Of a stretch of 64,000 nucleotides of DNA, positions 8,375 through 17,555 are shown piece after piece. The translations under genes and the position numbers were made by a program. The DNA is from an uncultured Polaribacter sp. (GTDB taxonomy: Bacteria; Bacteroidota; Bacteroidia; Flavobacteriales; Flavobacteriaceae): assembly GCA_938084845.1 (NCBI GenBank), contig CALKEB010000011.1, positions 1 to 64,000 of the forward strand, given 5' to 3'. The notes beneath the pieces were generated by a model. It had not been told where the DNA came from. It searched no databases and was given only the letters and a program-made list of their open reading frames with translations. The stretch's first letter is position 1; every line of letters starts with the position of its first letter.

Positions 8375-9634
8375 TTGACCACTAAAGTAAACAAAAAGAC
8401 TGTATCTTTTTTCTTCAAAAATATTCTAATTATGTTTAGAGGTACTTTAGTAGCTCAGTTAATTAGTGTTTTTGTGGGTATATATCTTGCAAAATTATAT
8501 GGTGAAAACGCATATGGTTATTTTGGATTCTTTGTGAGTATTATTGGTATAAGTACCATAATTGGGACATTACAACTAGAAAATTGTATTGTTACCTCAA
8601 AGAATAAGCAAGAAAGCAAGCAATGGTTTAGTTTTTTAACTTTTACAATACCTATAGTAATAACGCTGTTATTTTTAATTTTACTCTTGTTTTCGGTATC
8701 TATTAAAACAGAAAAACTAAATACTACACTTCTTTTGTTTGGCTTTTTAGGAGCTTTGCTAACAACCTTTAACCTTAACCATCAAAATTTATATACTTAT
8801 AACAAGCAGTTTTCAATTTTATCTAATCATAGAATTCTTATTGCTTTATTTGCAGTAGTCTTTCAATTTATATTTTACCAATCATTTACTGTTCTAGGAC
8901 TAGTATATGGATATTGTAGTGCCCATTTTCTTTTATTGTGCTATAATCTTTACTTAAATAAAAATAATTTAATTCGCTTTAATTTTAATGAGATTAAAAA
9001 AGGAATTAAAGCAAATACAAATCTTATTAAATACTTACTTCCTTCAAATATTATAAATGGGCTAGCAAATAATTTAATGCCAATTTTAATTTTATCTTTT
9101 TTTGGACCAGAAAAAGCTGGGATCTATTTTTTTAGTTTTAAGATTTTAGCCACTCCATTATTTTTGATATCTTCTTCTGTTTCTCAAGTATATTTTAAAG
9201 AATCTATAGAATTAACAAAAAAAGAAGATGGTAGCCTTTTTAAAATGACTAAAAAAGTGGTGGGTCTAAACATCCTTTTAATGAGTTGTTTTCTTTTACT
9301 AATTAATACGATAGGCATATATTTTTTAGAATTTTTTTTCGAAGACCAATGGTCTAACTTAAGAACCTATCTTATTATTTTATCTTTTTTAATTATTGCT
9401 AGAAGTTCCTTTAATCCTATTAGTAGCTTAATTGTTGTGTTAGATAAAAACAAAATTGGATTGTTGTTTAACTCTTATTTATTTGTAGTAAATCTAATCG
9501 CAATTTATGTAGGTACGTTATACTATCAGATACTATATACTGTAATTGTATTATCTTTATTTAGTGGAATGGGTTATTTGGTTCTTTTAAACTATTTCTT
9601 GAACCAGTTAAAAAAACAGAATATTAATGCTTAG
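8375..9634 (+). CDS. Polysaccharide flippase (Wzx/MATE-like, 12 or more membrane segments)
   Basis: This protein of about 419 residues is hydrophobic along its whole length with around 12-14 predicted membrane helices, beginning with an amphipathic stretch and RGTLVAQLISVFVGIYLAKLYGENAYGYFGFFVSI, the typical opening of Wzx/RfbX-type exporters. Such proteins flip lipid-linked oligosaccharide units across the inner membrane. Start choice is uncertain: TTG 8360 lies in the -7 box, TTG 8375 is used here, and ATG 8432 is a later option. The gene overlaps the next gene (acyltransferase) by 8 nt, so they are translationally coupled. Confidence 0.85.
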   Translation: MTTKVNKKTVSFFFKNILIMFRGTLVAQLISVFVGIYLAKLYGENAYGYFGFFVSIIGISTIIGTLQLENCIVTSKNKQESKQWFSFLTFTIPIVITLLFLILLLFSVSIKTEKLNTTLLLFGFLGALLTTFNLNHQNLYTYNKQFSILSNHRILIALFAVVFQFIFYQSFTVLGLVYGYCSAHFLLLCYNLYLNKNNLIRFNFNEIKKGIKANTNLIKYLLPSNIINGLANNLMPILILSFFGPEKAGIYFFSFKILATPLFLISSSVSQVYFKESIELTKKEDGSLFKMTKKVVGLNILLMSCFLLLINTIGIYFLEFFFEDQWSNLRTYLIILSFLIIARSSFNPISSLIVVLDKNKIGLLFNSYLFVVNLIAIYVGTLYYQILYTVIVLSLFSGMGYLVLLNYFLNQLKKQNINA

Positions 9635-10226
9635 AACGTTAGATTTTATATTTTTTGGTTGGATTGTAAACTTATTTTATCCTGAGTACTATCGTCCTAA
9701 ATATGGGTATCAACGGTATTATATTTTAGTTTTTCAGTATTTAATTCCACAAAAACTATTCAGATTAAATCCAAAAGTTAAATGGCCTGTTCATTTTACT
9801 TCTAAAGTCATGGCTGAAGAAAATATTAAAAAAGGTATTTTATGTGACCCTGGAGATAATCTTAATAATTATATTCAAGCAAATAATGGAATACTATTTG
9901 GGTCAAACATAGAACTTGGGCCAGGTGTATCTATAATATCAGCTAATCATGCAAGTAATAACTTAAGAAAGCATAAAGATGCAAAGCCTATACATATTGG
10001 TAATAATGTATGGATTGGTGCAAATACAACCATACTTCCAGAGGTGAAAATTGGAAATAACGTCATTATTGGAGCAAACTCTTTAGTAAACAAAAACATA
10101 CCTGATAATTCTATTGCGGTTGGCAACCCATGTAAGGTGATTAAAGAAAAAGAGCCCTATAAAGAAGACTTCTCTAAAATTATTTTTAATAAAAAAGTAC
10201 CTAAAAAGTTCTTTGATTTTAAGTAA
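9627..10226 (+). CDS. Hexapeptide-repeat acyltransferase (left-handed beta-helix)
   Basis: This 199-residue protein has hexapeptide repeats from about residue 85 on, clearest in HIGNNVWIGANTTILPEVKIGNNVIIGANSLV split over several turns, then the closing AVGNPCKVIKEK typical of the maltose/galactoside O-acetyltransferase-like LbH family. A catalytic-type His lies in ISANHASNN. The N-terminal 70 residues are family-specific. It probably acetylates a sugar of the surface polysaccharide handled by the overlapping flippase gene upstream. Acceptor unknown. Confidence 0.85.
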   Translation: MLRTLDFIFFGWIVNLFYPEYYRPKYGYQRYYILVFQYLIPQKLFRLNPKVKWPVHFTSKVMAEENIKKGILCDPGDNLNNYIQANNGILFGSNIELGPGVSIISANHASNNLRKHKDAKPIHIGNNVWIGANTTILPEVKIGNNVIIGANSLVNKNIPDNSIAVGNPCKVIKEKEPYKEDFSKIIFNKKVPKKFFDFK

Positions 10227-10234
10227 GTGCTCTT

Positions 10235-11101
10235 TTAAATCTTAATAAATCTATTTTTTGAATAGTGGTAAAATGGTTCTGTTTGGGAGCCAAAACTTTT
10301 AAAGAAATCACCGATACTTTTGATATTTCCACCTTCAAAATCTAAAATTTTATTTTCTTGTTGATTTTGTTCGATTATACGATTAATTAAAAAACTGGCT
10401 GCTTGGTATTTTCTTCCACGCGAACTAAAAGACGAAAACAAGTAAACAATTCTATCTTTATGAGTTATAAATAAACCTCCTCCTAAAACCTCATTCTGAT
10501 CATATACGCCTAAAACCACTCCACTCCTATTTGCTAAAACATAAGTTGATAATTTTAGCAAAATAGTTTTAGAAAATCCTTTGTAATTATAATTATCTTT
10601 TTGAATTTCTAATAATTTATCAATAGCAACCGGCTTTACCTCTAGATTATTTTTTTTTCCTGCTTGTACTCTCTGCCTTCTTGTTTTAGAAAAGTTGGCA
10701 GATAAACTTTGGTAGTCTTTATGTAAATCTAGCATATAATTCTTCTTAGTAATACAATTTTTACCAATAGGATTTGACGGGTTTATATGTAAAGAAACTT
10801 TTTTAAACCTAAATGGAATTTTTTTAAAAAAGGCCATTATATCAGTTTTTGTTAAGCTAATTGAAGAGAATACTCCTAATTGTTGACAAAAAAGTGGTTG
10901 AGTTACATACTTAATCAGGTATTTTTGTTTCCAAGGAATAGGCATCACAGCCTTATAATCATCCAAAACCAACACGTCCCAATTATCGGCTACAATATCT
11001 AAATACCAAGATAAGGCATACACTCTGCTTTGCCTAGCGTTATCAATACAAGCATTGTATTTTTTTACATCAAGATCTTTTCTTATAATATATTTTATCA
11101 T
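10235..11101 (-). CDS. FemAB/GNAT-like acyltransferase family protein
   Basis: This 288-residue protein resembles FemAB-type (peptidoglycan bridge-like) acyltransferases of surface polysaccharide loci: MPIPWKQKYLIKYVTQPLFCQQLG, a TRRQRVQAGKKNNLEV segment, and a GNAT core (GVYDQNEVLGGGLFITHKDRIVYLFSSFSSRGRKYQAASFLINRIIE, given here as separate strands and helix). The family attaches aminoacyl or acyl groups. It starts 1 nt after the stop of the polysaccharide deacetylase gene upstream, so the two form an operon. It converges with the acyltransferase gene. The actual substrate is unknown. Confidence 0.75.
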   Translation of the reverse strand: MIKYIIRKDLDVKKYNACIDNARQSRVYALSWYLDIVADNWDVLVLDDYKAVMPIPWKQKYLIKYVTQPLFCQQLGVFSSISLTKTDIMAFFKKIPFRFKKVSLHINPSNPIGKNCITKKNYMLDLHKDYQSLSANFSKTRRQRVQAGKKNNLEVKPVAIDKLLEIQKDNYNYKGFSKTILLKLSTYVLANRSGVVLGVYDQNEVLGGGLFITHKDRIVYLFSSFSSRGRKYQAASFLINRIIEQNQQENKILDFEGGNIKSIGDFFKSFGSQTEPFYHYSKNRFIKI

Positions 11102-11102
11102 C

Positions 11103-12407
11103 TTATGATATGGCTATCTTTATCATTGATTCATAAAGGTTTTTCCAACCTTTCCAACGTAAATAATCGCTTAATGTCTCATTATGGAACAATGTAATAA
11201 AAGTTCCGTTTACTGCTTTAACTTCATTTTTTAAATCTCTAATTTTACCTAAAGATTGTTTTGGAGTTAGCTTCATATAATCATTTAAAGTTGTGTCCAT
11301 TAATGCAAAAGGGTAAATTTTAAGTGGAGTCTGAATTTCAAAATCCAAATCGTAAAAATAAAAAGGAGTACATGTCCCAGCTCTAAACCCCACATTACTT
11401 GCATATCCCATAGAGTAATCTTCTTCTATTTCTAAATCTATTAGCAGTTGGTAAGTTTCTGGCAAACTAAACCTTAAATAATGTTGTCTTGAATTTTTAA
11501 TGGGGGTATTGGTAATATTTTCTAATCGTTCTTTCTCTTTTTTAATAAGGGCTCCATTTTTCATTGAAAAATAAGAGGGATGTAGGCCAACATGTGCATA
11601 ATCCACCATTTCTTTAATAAGAAGTCTATATTTACTTTTAGAGACAGAAACATTGGTGTCGAATGTGGTATAATCTCCAACTAGAAAGAAAAAAATAGTT
11701 TGGATTTGATATGTTTTTTTTAATTTTAGTATACTACTAAAAGTATGATAAGGATCACTTTTAAAGTTTAGATTTACAGCCAACCTATTTATTACATTTA
11801 ATAGTCTAAATTTAAATACATCATTTAAATAACCTCCAATATTTCTAACAAAACTTTTATGCTTGTAGGCAAAAGCATTATCTATATCTATCGTTGATAT
11901 AAAACGATATTCTCTTTGTTTAAATTTGTACTTCGGAAATTGTTCTTTAAAAATTTCTAGAAATTTTAAGGCCCAAATATCTACAACAGGTTTTTCTAAA
12001 AATCCTTTCTTAAAGGCCAAGCTTTGTTCTGCTGTAAAACGCCCATGTTTGTCTTTTACATGAGGTAAGTACTCTTCATAACGTGATATTAGGTAAAAAC
12101 TTGCTGCAAAAATGTCATAAGGAATAGAAGATTTTGCATTTGTTGCAAAAAAACAAGGAATGTTGCCCCACGTACTTATATTAATTTCTAAATCGTTAAC
12201 CCCTTCTTCAAACAATAAATCGTTACATTTAATAAAAAACTCATTCCCCAAAGGGGTTTTTGTATAACTAATTTTTGGCCCACTATGTGCTACAAATTCT
12301 TCTATTTTATTGGTAAAACTCACAGGCATCAATAATGTTCTAGTGACTATATGTTTAAAAATATAGCGAACTCTTGGAGTTATTTTATGTGAGTAAATTA
12401 AAATCAT
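11103..12407 (-). CDS. Polysaccharide deacetylase family protein with DUF7033-like N-terminus
   Basis: The 434-residue protein starts MILIYSHKITPRVRYIFKHI, a typical N-terminal domain seen in flavobacterial NodB-like proteins, followed by a deacetylase-type core: FISTIDIDNAFAYKHK (metal-binding Asp pair, motif 1), VGLHPSYFS (motif 2 His), SRQHYLRFSLPETYQLL and TLFHNETLSD near the C-terminus (catalytic-type His). No signal peptide is seen, so it is probably cytoplasmic, as for sugar-precursor deacetylases of capsule/LPS loci. It is co-transcribed with the FemAB-like gene. Confidence 0.8.
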   Translation of the reverse strand: MILIYSHKITPRVRYIFKHIVTRTLLMPVSFTNKIEEFVAHSGPKISYTKTPLGNEFFIKCNDLLFEEGVNDLEINISTWGNIPCFFATNAKSSIPYDIFAASFYLISRYEEYLPHVKDKHGRFTAEQSLAFKKGFLEKPVVDIWALKFLEIFKEQFPKYKFKQREYRFISTIDIDNAFAYKHKSFVRNIGGYLNDVFKFRLLNVINRLAVNLNFKSDPYHTFSSILKLKKTYQIQTIFFFLVGDYTTFDTNVSVSKSKYRLLIKEMVDYAHVGLHPSYFSMKNGALIKKEKERLENITNTPIKNSRQHYLRFSLPETYQLLIDLEIEEDYSMGYASNVGFRAGTCTPFYFYDLDFEIQTPLKIYPFALMDTTLNDYMKLTPKQSLGKIRDLKNEVKAVNGTFITLFHNETLSDYLRWKGWKNLYESMIKIAIS

Positions 12408-12441
12408 TAAATATGTAAGTATTTATTTTAATTGTAACCAT

Positions 12442-13128
12442 TTAAAGCTGGTTTTCATCTGCAAAGCTAAAATAGCACTTTTCGTTTATTATAAGATGAT
12501 CTAGTAGTCTTATATCTAACGTAAGGCCCGCGATTTTTATTTTTTTTGTCAATTCTTTATCAGCATTACTGGGTGTTATTTTACCTGAGGGATGATTATG
12601 GCAAATAATTATAGCTACGGATGCCATTTCTAATGCTTGCTTAAGGAGTAATCTAACATCAACTACTGTGGCTGTTAACCCTCCTTTACTCATTTGACTT
12701 TTTGCTAAAACTTTGTTTGAATTATTTAAAAATAAAACCCAAAACTCTTCGTGTTCTAAATCGCCTATTAAGGGTTGCATTATATTAAATACAGCTTTAC
12801 TACTTGTGATTTTAGGTTTTTTTAGTGCTATTTCTAATTGCCTTCTTTTTCCTAATTCTAATGCCGTAATTATAGCTATTGCTTTTGCCTCGCCTATTCC
12901 TTTAAAACTTGATAATTTTTTTACCGATAATTTTGCAAGGTTATTGATATTGCCCTCAACAGATTTTAAAATGCGCTTAGACAATGCAACAGCGGTCTCT
13001 TCTCGATTACCTGAGCCAATTAAAATAGCAATTAGCTCTGCATCTGATAACGTTGTTTTTCCTTTACCTAATAATTTTTCGCGAGGTCTATCATCTAAAG
13101 CCCAAGATTTTATTGTTAATTTCTCCAT
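12442..13128 (-). CDS. radC: RadC/JAMM-domain protein
   Basis: This 228-residue protein has an N-terminal helix-hairpin-helix region (RPREKLLGKGKTTLSDAELIAILIGSG, then LSSFKGIGEAKAIAI) and a C-terminal JAB/MPN metalloprotease-like domain with the zinc motif HNHPSG followed by PSNADKELT. The name RadC comes from early DNA-repair work, but its biochemical role is unsettled. The gene is divergent from trkA with about 110 nt between the two starts. Length and motifs are normal for the family. Confidence 0.93.
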   Translation of the reverse strand: MEKLTIKSWALDDRPREKLLGKGKTTLSDAELIAILIGSGNREETAVALSKRILKSVEGNINNLAKLSVKKLSSFKGIGEAKAIAIITALELGKRRQLEIALKKPKITSSKAVFNIMQPLIGDLEHEEFWVLFLNNSNKVLAKSQMSKGGLTATVVDVRLLLKQALEMASVAIIICHNHPSGKITPSNADKELTKKIKIAGLTLDIRLLDHLIINEKCYFSFADENQL

Positions 13129-13202
13129 TTTACAATTTTTCCTAAAAATACCAAAAAATGCCCTCTTAAAAAGAAAAAATCTTTTTAAAAGAAGTGTTTG
13201 TT

Positions 13203-13218
13203 TACTTTTGTATCTTTG
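13203..13218 (+). promoter_or_regulatory. Two adjoining -7 boxes upstream of trkA
   Basis: TACTTTTG (13203-13210) is followed directly by TATCTTTG (13211-13218); both fit TAnnTTTG. The second lies 23 nt before the trkA ATG. No convincing -33 element is seen at the usual distance. Confidence 0.6.
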
Positions 13219-13241
13219 TCATAGATTACTATTACTTTTTT

Positions 13242-14588
13242 ATGAAAATTATTATAGCAGGTGCTGGAGATGTTGGTTTTCATTTAGCTAAATTACTTTC
13301 TTACGAATCTCAAGATACTTATATCATAGATTTTGACGGAGAAAAATTAAACTATATCAACAACCACCTAGACGTAATTACCCAGAAAGGAGATGCCACT
13401 TCTATTAAACTATTAAAAGAAATTGGTATTGATTCTGCAGATTTACTTATTGCGGTTACAGATAGTCAGAATACAAACTTTACCATTTCTGTCATCGGTA
13501 AATCTTTAGGAGCTAAAAAAACTATTGCCAGAATAGACAACCCAGAATTTTTAAATGATTGTGAAGTTGACTTTTCTAAATTTGGTTTAGATTTTATGAT
13601 TTCTCCTCAAGAATTGGCTGCAAATGAAATTAAACTCCTTTTAAACCAATCTTCATTTAATGATACTGTTGCTTTTGAAAGTGGTTTATTTAATGTAATG
13701 GGTACAGAGCTTTCTTATAAATCTCCACTAGTAGATTTAACAGTAAAAGAAGCCAAACAAAAATTTCCTAATGTAGATTTTATTACCATTGCTATAAAGC
13801 GTGAAAATGTTGCACAAACCATCATTCCAAGAGGAGATACTACTTATAAAATAGATGATCAGGTTTATTTTTCTGTTCCTAATTATAGCATGGAAGATTT
13901 ATATCCTATCATAGGTAAAAAACAGTTCGAAATTAAAAATGTTCTAATTTTAGGAGGAAGTAGTATTGGTGAAAAAACAGCAAGAAGTCTTTGTGAAGAT
14001 AATTTTAAAGTTAAATTAATCGAAAAAAACAGAGAAAAAGCAGAAATGCTTGCTGAGACTCTTTGTGACACTTTAGTAATTAATGGAGATGGTAGAGATT
14101 TAGAGTTATTAGAAGAAGAAAACATTAGAGAAACTGATGCTTTTATAGCGGTTACAGGAAATTCTGAAACTAATATCATGTCTTGCTTAGTTGCCAAATC
14201 TAAAGGTGTTAAAAAAACCATTGCTTTGGTAGAAAATATGGACTATATAGACATCTCGCAAACCATTGGTATTCAGTCTCTTATAAATAAAAAATTAATT
14301 GCTGCAAGTAATATTTTTAAACATATTAGAAAAGGGAAGATTTTAGAATTAGCTAATCTTCATAATATTGATGCAGAGGTGTTTGAATTTGAAGTTAGGG
14401 CCAATGCAAAAGTTACCCAACACCCTATTAAAGATTTACGTTTTCCAAGAGAAGCTGTCTTTGGTGGCGTTATTAGAGATGGTAAGGCATTAATGTCTTT
14501 TGGAAATATGCAAATTGAAGCTGGAGACAAAGTAATTGTTTTTTGTTTACCCGAAGCTATAGGAACTGTAGAGGGATTTTTTAATTAA
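13242..14588 (+). CDS. trkA: Trk potassium uptake system regulatory subunit TrkA
   Basis: This 448-residue cytoplasmic protein is built of two RCK units: Rossmann fold 1 (MKIIIAGAGDVGFHLAKLL), a TrkA_C domain about 140-220, Rossmann fold 2 (NVLILGGSSIGEKTARSL from about 228) and a second TrkA_C domain to the end. TrkA binds NAD(H)/ATP and gates the TrkH channel. ATG 13242 is chosen because it gives the exact family N-terminus; an earlier in-frame ATG at 13194 lies upstream of the -7 box. The stop is 1 nt before the trkH start, so the two form an operon. Confidence 0.96.
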   Translation: MKIIIAGAGDVGFHLAKLLSYESQDTYIIDFDGEKLNYINNHLDVITQKGDATSIKLLKEIGIDSADLLIAVTDSQNTNFTISVIGKSLGAKKTIARIDNPEFLNDCEVDFSKFGLDFMISPQELAANEIKLLLNQSSFNDTVAFESGLFNVMGTELSYKSPLVDLTVKEAKQKFPNVDFITIAIKRENVAQTIIPRGDTTYKIDDQVYFSVPNYSMEDLYPIIGKKQFEIKNVLILGGSSIGEKTARSLCEDNFKVKLIEKNREKAEMLAETLCDTLVINGDGRDLELLEEENIRETDAFIAVTGNSETNIMSCLVAKSKGVKKTIALVENMDYIDISQTIGIQSLINKKLIAASNIFKHIRKGKILELANLHNIDAEVFEFEVRANAKVTQHPIKDLRFPREAVFGGVIRDGKALMSFGNMQIEAGDKVIVFCLPEAIGTVEGFFN

Positions 14589-14589
14589 A

Positions 14590-16089
14590 ATGAATAATTT
14601 AAATCTTAAAGTCATTTATCGTTTTTTAGGAATAACAGCAATAATAAATGGCTGTTTTATGTTCATTGCATTTCCATTTAGTCTTTTTTCAGAGGAACAA
14701 GAAGCATGGGGCATACTAAATGCCGGTATTATTACTATTTTTTTAGGAGGTTTATTATTTTTTTTTAATAAACCCAAACACAAAAACATACAAAAGAAAG
14801 AAGGCTATCTTATTGTAACTTTTGGCTGGTTAATTCTTTCTATTACAGGAATGTTACCTTACCTCCTGTCTGGCTCAATACCTACAGTATCTAATGCTTT
14901 TTTTGAAACTATATCTGGATATTCTACTACTGGTTCTTCTATTTTAACTGATATAGAAGCGATGCCAAAAGGGATTCTTTTTTGGAGAAGTGCAACGCAT
15001 TGGATTGGAGGTATGGGGATAATTGTATTAACAATCGCCATTTTACCGCTTTTAGGGATTGGAGGTATGCAGTTATTTATGGCGGAAGCACCAGGACCTT
15101 CTGCAGACAAATTACATCCCAGAATTACAGATACTGCAAAACGTCTTTATCTTATTTATGTGGTATTAACTTTTGCTGAATTTTTTCTTTTAAAAGCTGC
15201 AGGTATGACTTGGTTTGACGCAATCAATCATGCTATGGCTACAGTAAGTACAGGTGGTTTTTCTACTAAAAACAATAGTATTGCTTTTTATAATGGAGCT
15301 CCTATCATACAATATATTATTCTGTTTTTTATGTTTATAGCCGGAACTAACTTTGTACTTACCTACTTTGCTTTAAAAGGAAAAGTGAAAAAGGTGATTG
15401 AAAGTGAGGAGTTTAGGTACTATTTTTTCGGTATTTTTAGTATTTCTATTTTAATAGCTGTAATTATTATCTTTTTTAAAGATGAAACCATGGTAACTAC
15501 TATTTATCATCCTGAGGTATTCGGAAAAACTGAAAGTGCAATTAGACACGCTCTTTTTATGGTAACTTCTGTAATAACCACCACTGGTTTTGTTTCTGCA
15601 GATTTTACCATGTGGAATTATTTTGCAACTGGTATTTTCTTTGCGCTATTTTTTACTGGCGGCTCTGCAGGGTCTACAAGTGGTGGTGTTAAAGTAGTTA
15701 GACATATAGTAATGTTAAAAAACAGTTTTTTAGAATTTAAAAAAGCACTGCACCCTAATGCAATATTACCAGTAAGGTATGATGGTAATTCTGTAAATCA
15801 GACTATTGTTTTTAATATTATTTCCTTTTTTATTATTTATATGCTCATTTTTATAATGGCATCTGTAACGCTTACATTATTTGGTTTAGATTTTATTTCT
15901 GCTCTAGGAGCAGCAGCGTCTTCGTTAGGAAATATTGGCCCAGCAATTGGCTCTGTTAGCCCTGTAGCTAATTTTGCACATTTAACCTCACCTGCCAAAT
16001 GGTTTTGTTCTTTTTTAATGTTAATTGGGCGTTTAGAGTTGTTTACCGTATTAATTCTATTTACACCACTATTCTGGAGAAAAAATTAA
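14590..16089 (+). CDS. trkH: Trk/Ktr potassium channel subunit TrkH
   Basis: This 499-residue membrane protein has four pore repeats typical of the TrkH/KtrB superfamily, with selectivity-filter segments visible as SGYSTTGSSI (about 113-122), TVSTGGFSTK (about 219-228), ITTTGFVSAD (about 328-337) and SLGNIGPAIG (about 446-455). The GTAGSTSGG-like stretch in FTGGSAGSTSGGVKVVR also fits. It imports potassium under control of TrkA, encoded immediately upstream. The stop codon overlaps the stop codon of the convergent Mur-ligase gene by 4 nt (TTAA). Confidence 0.95.
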   Translation: MNNLNLKVIYRFLGITAIINGCFMFIAFPFSLFSEEQEAWGILNAGIITIFLGGLLFFFNKPKHKNIQKKEGYLIVTFGWLILSITGMLPYLLSGSIPTVSNAFFETISGYSTTGSSILTDIEAMPKGILFWRSATHWIGGMGIIVLTIAILPLLGIGGMQLFMAEAPGPSADKLHPRITDTAKRLYLIYVVLTFAEFFLLKAAGMTWFDAINHAMATVSTGGFSTKNNSIAFYNGAPIIQYIILFFMFIAGTNFVLTYFALKGKVKKVIESEEFRYYFFGIFSISILIAVIIIFFKDETMVTTIYHPEVFGKTESAIRHALFMVTSVITTTGFVSADFTMWNYFATGIFFALFFTGGSAGSTSGGVKVVRHIVMLKNSFLEFKKALHPNAILPVRYDGNSVNQTIVFNIISFFIIYMLIFIMASVTLTLFGLDFISALGAAASSLGNIGPAIGSVSPVANFAHLTSPAKWFCSFLMLIGRLELFTVLILFTPLFWRKN

Positions 16090-17438
16090 ATTAAACTTTT
16101 TAACTTTTCAAAATCTAATCCTCCATAATTTCCAGAACTCATTAAAACAAGTGCCGTACTTTTTAAGTCCTGGCCAAATAAAAAGTCATGAAATTCTTTT
16201 GGATTGGTAAAAATTAATAAATCGTCTCTTTGAAATGCATTAGCTATTTGTGCTTTAGATACCTGCTCTAATTGTTTAATTTCTACTGCATGTGGAGAAT
16301 AAAATACTACAGCTTTATCTGCAGCATCAAGAGCACCATGGTATTCTGATAGAAACTCTGCATTTAAGCTTGAATACGTATGCAATTCTAAACAAGCTAT
16401 CAATGTTCTATTTTTATACTGCTCGCTTACAGCTTTTGTAGTTGCAGAAACTTTGCTTGGACTATGTGCAAAATCCTTTAAAATAACCGTTTCTGAATTT
16501 TCAGAAATTTTTTCTAATCTCTTACTAGCTCCACTAAAGCTTGCAATAGCCTCATAAAAATCATCTTCATCTATGCCCATGTGTTGACAAATCCATTTTG
16601 CCCCTGCTAAATTTTGCAGATTGTGTTTACCAAAAATTTCTAGTGGCAAATCACCTTCTTCAGTTTCTAGATAAGTAATGCCATTATCTATAAAGTGATT
16701 TGGCGTTTCGTAAGGGTATTTCTTAATATGATTTTCTGATGATTCTACAATTTCAGCTACATTTCTGTCTTCTGAATTGTATACCATACTTCCTCCATTA
16801 ATCATCGAATCAGTAAATATTTTAAACTGTTCTTTGTAATTTTCAAAAGTTGGAAATACATTAATATGATCCCATGCTATTCCACTTATTAAAGCAATAT
16901 TAGGTTTGTATAAATGAAATTTTGGGCGCAAATCTGTTGGTGAACTTAAATACTCATCACCTTCAAGTACAATAAAATCGTTTTCTTCTGTTAAATGTAC
17001 CATAGTCTCAAAACCATCTAACTGGGCACCAACCATATAATCTACCTCTTTGTCATGATAATTTAAAATATGAAGTATCATGGAAGTAATGGTTGTTTTA
17101 CCGTGAGAACCACCAATAACAACTCTAGTTTTATCTTTAGATTGCTCGTATAAAAACTCTGGATAAGAAACAATTTTTACCCCTAACTCTTGTGCTTTTA
17201 GTAGCTCTATATTGTCTTTTTTAGCGTGCATTCCTAAAATGACAACATCAATAGCATTGGTTATTTTCTCTGGAAACCAACCAAACTCAGTAGGCAATAA
17301 ATTGTACTTTTTTAACCTAGATTTTGAGGGATCGTGAATGGTATCATCACTACCAGAAATAGTATATCCTTTTTGATGTAAAGCAATTGCTAAATTGTGC
17401 ATTGCACTTCCTCCAATAGCAATAAAATGTATGTTCAT
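16086..17438 (-). CDS. Mur ligase family protein, Mpl-like (UDP-N-acetylmuramate-peptide ligase)
   Basis: The 450-residue protein begins MNIHFIAIGGSAMHNLAIALHQKGY (N-terminal Rossmann domain, closest in style to Mpl and MurC), has the Mur P-loop GGSHGKTTITSMIL near residue 108, LEGDEYLSSPTD (Mpl-like DEYD region), and the C-terminal ligase domain with KDFAHSPSKV. Mpl attaches a recycled tripeptide to UDP-MurNAc in murein recycling. ATG 17438 gives the correct Rossmann start; an upstream in-frame ATG would add a hydrophobic stretch atypical of the family. Exact substrate is inferred from similarity. Confidence 0.85.
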   Translation of the reverse strand: MNIHFIAIGGSAMHNLAIALHQKGYTISGSDDTIHDPSKSRLKKYNLLPTEFGWFPEKITNAIDVVILGMHAKKDNIELLKAQELGVKIVSYPEFLYEQSKDKTRVVIGGSHGKTTITSMILHILNYHDKEVDYMVGAQLDGFETMVHLTEENDFIVLEGDEYLSSPTDLRPKFHLYKPNIALISGIAWDHINVFPTFENYKEQFKIFTDSMINGGSMVYNSEDRNVAEIVESSENHIKKYPYETPNHFIDNGITYLETEEGDLPLEIFGKHNLQNLAGAKWICQHMGIDEDDFYEAIASFSGASKRLEKISENSETVILKDFAHSPSKVSATTKAVSEQYKNRTLIACLELHTYSSLNAEFLSEYHGALDAADKAVVFYSPHAVEIKQLEQVSKAQIANAFQRDDLLIFTNPKEFHDFLFGQDLKSTALVLMSSGNYGGLDFEKLKSLI

Positions 17439-17555
17439 ATTAAAAATTATAAAAAGTAAAAATACAAAAGCTAGCCACAACTAAGATGAAACGTCGCGTT
17501 AAAACTCGTTTTAGAGACTAAATTTTAGAATCTGACTTCTAAAAATACATCTGTA

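Noticed and set aside
13883-14221. Open frame of about 110 codons antisense to trkA
   Set aside because: It lies wholly within the well-supported trkA gene and its product is serine/leucine-rich without domain features.
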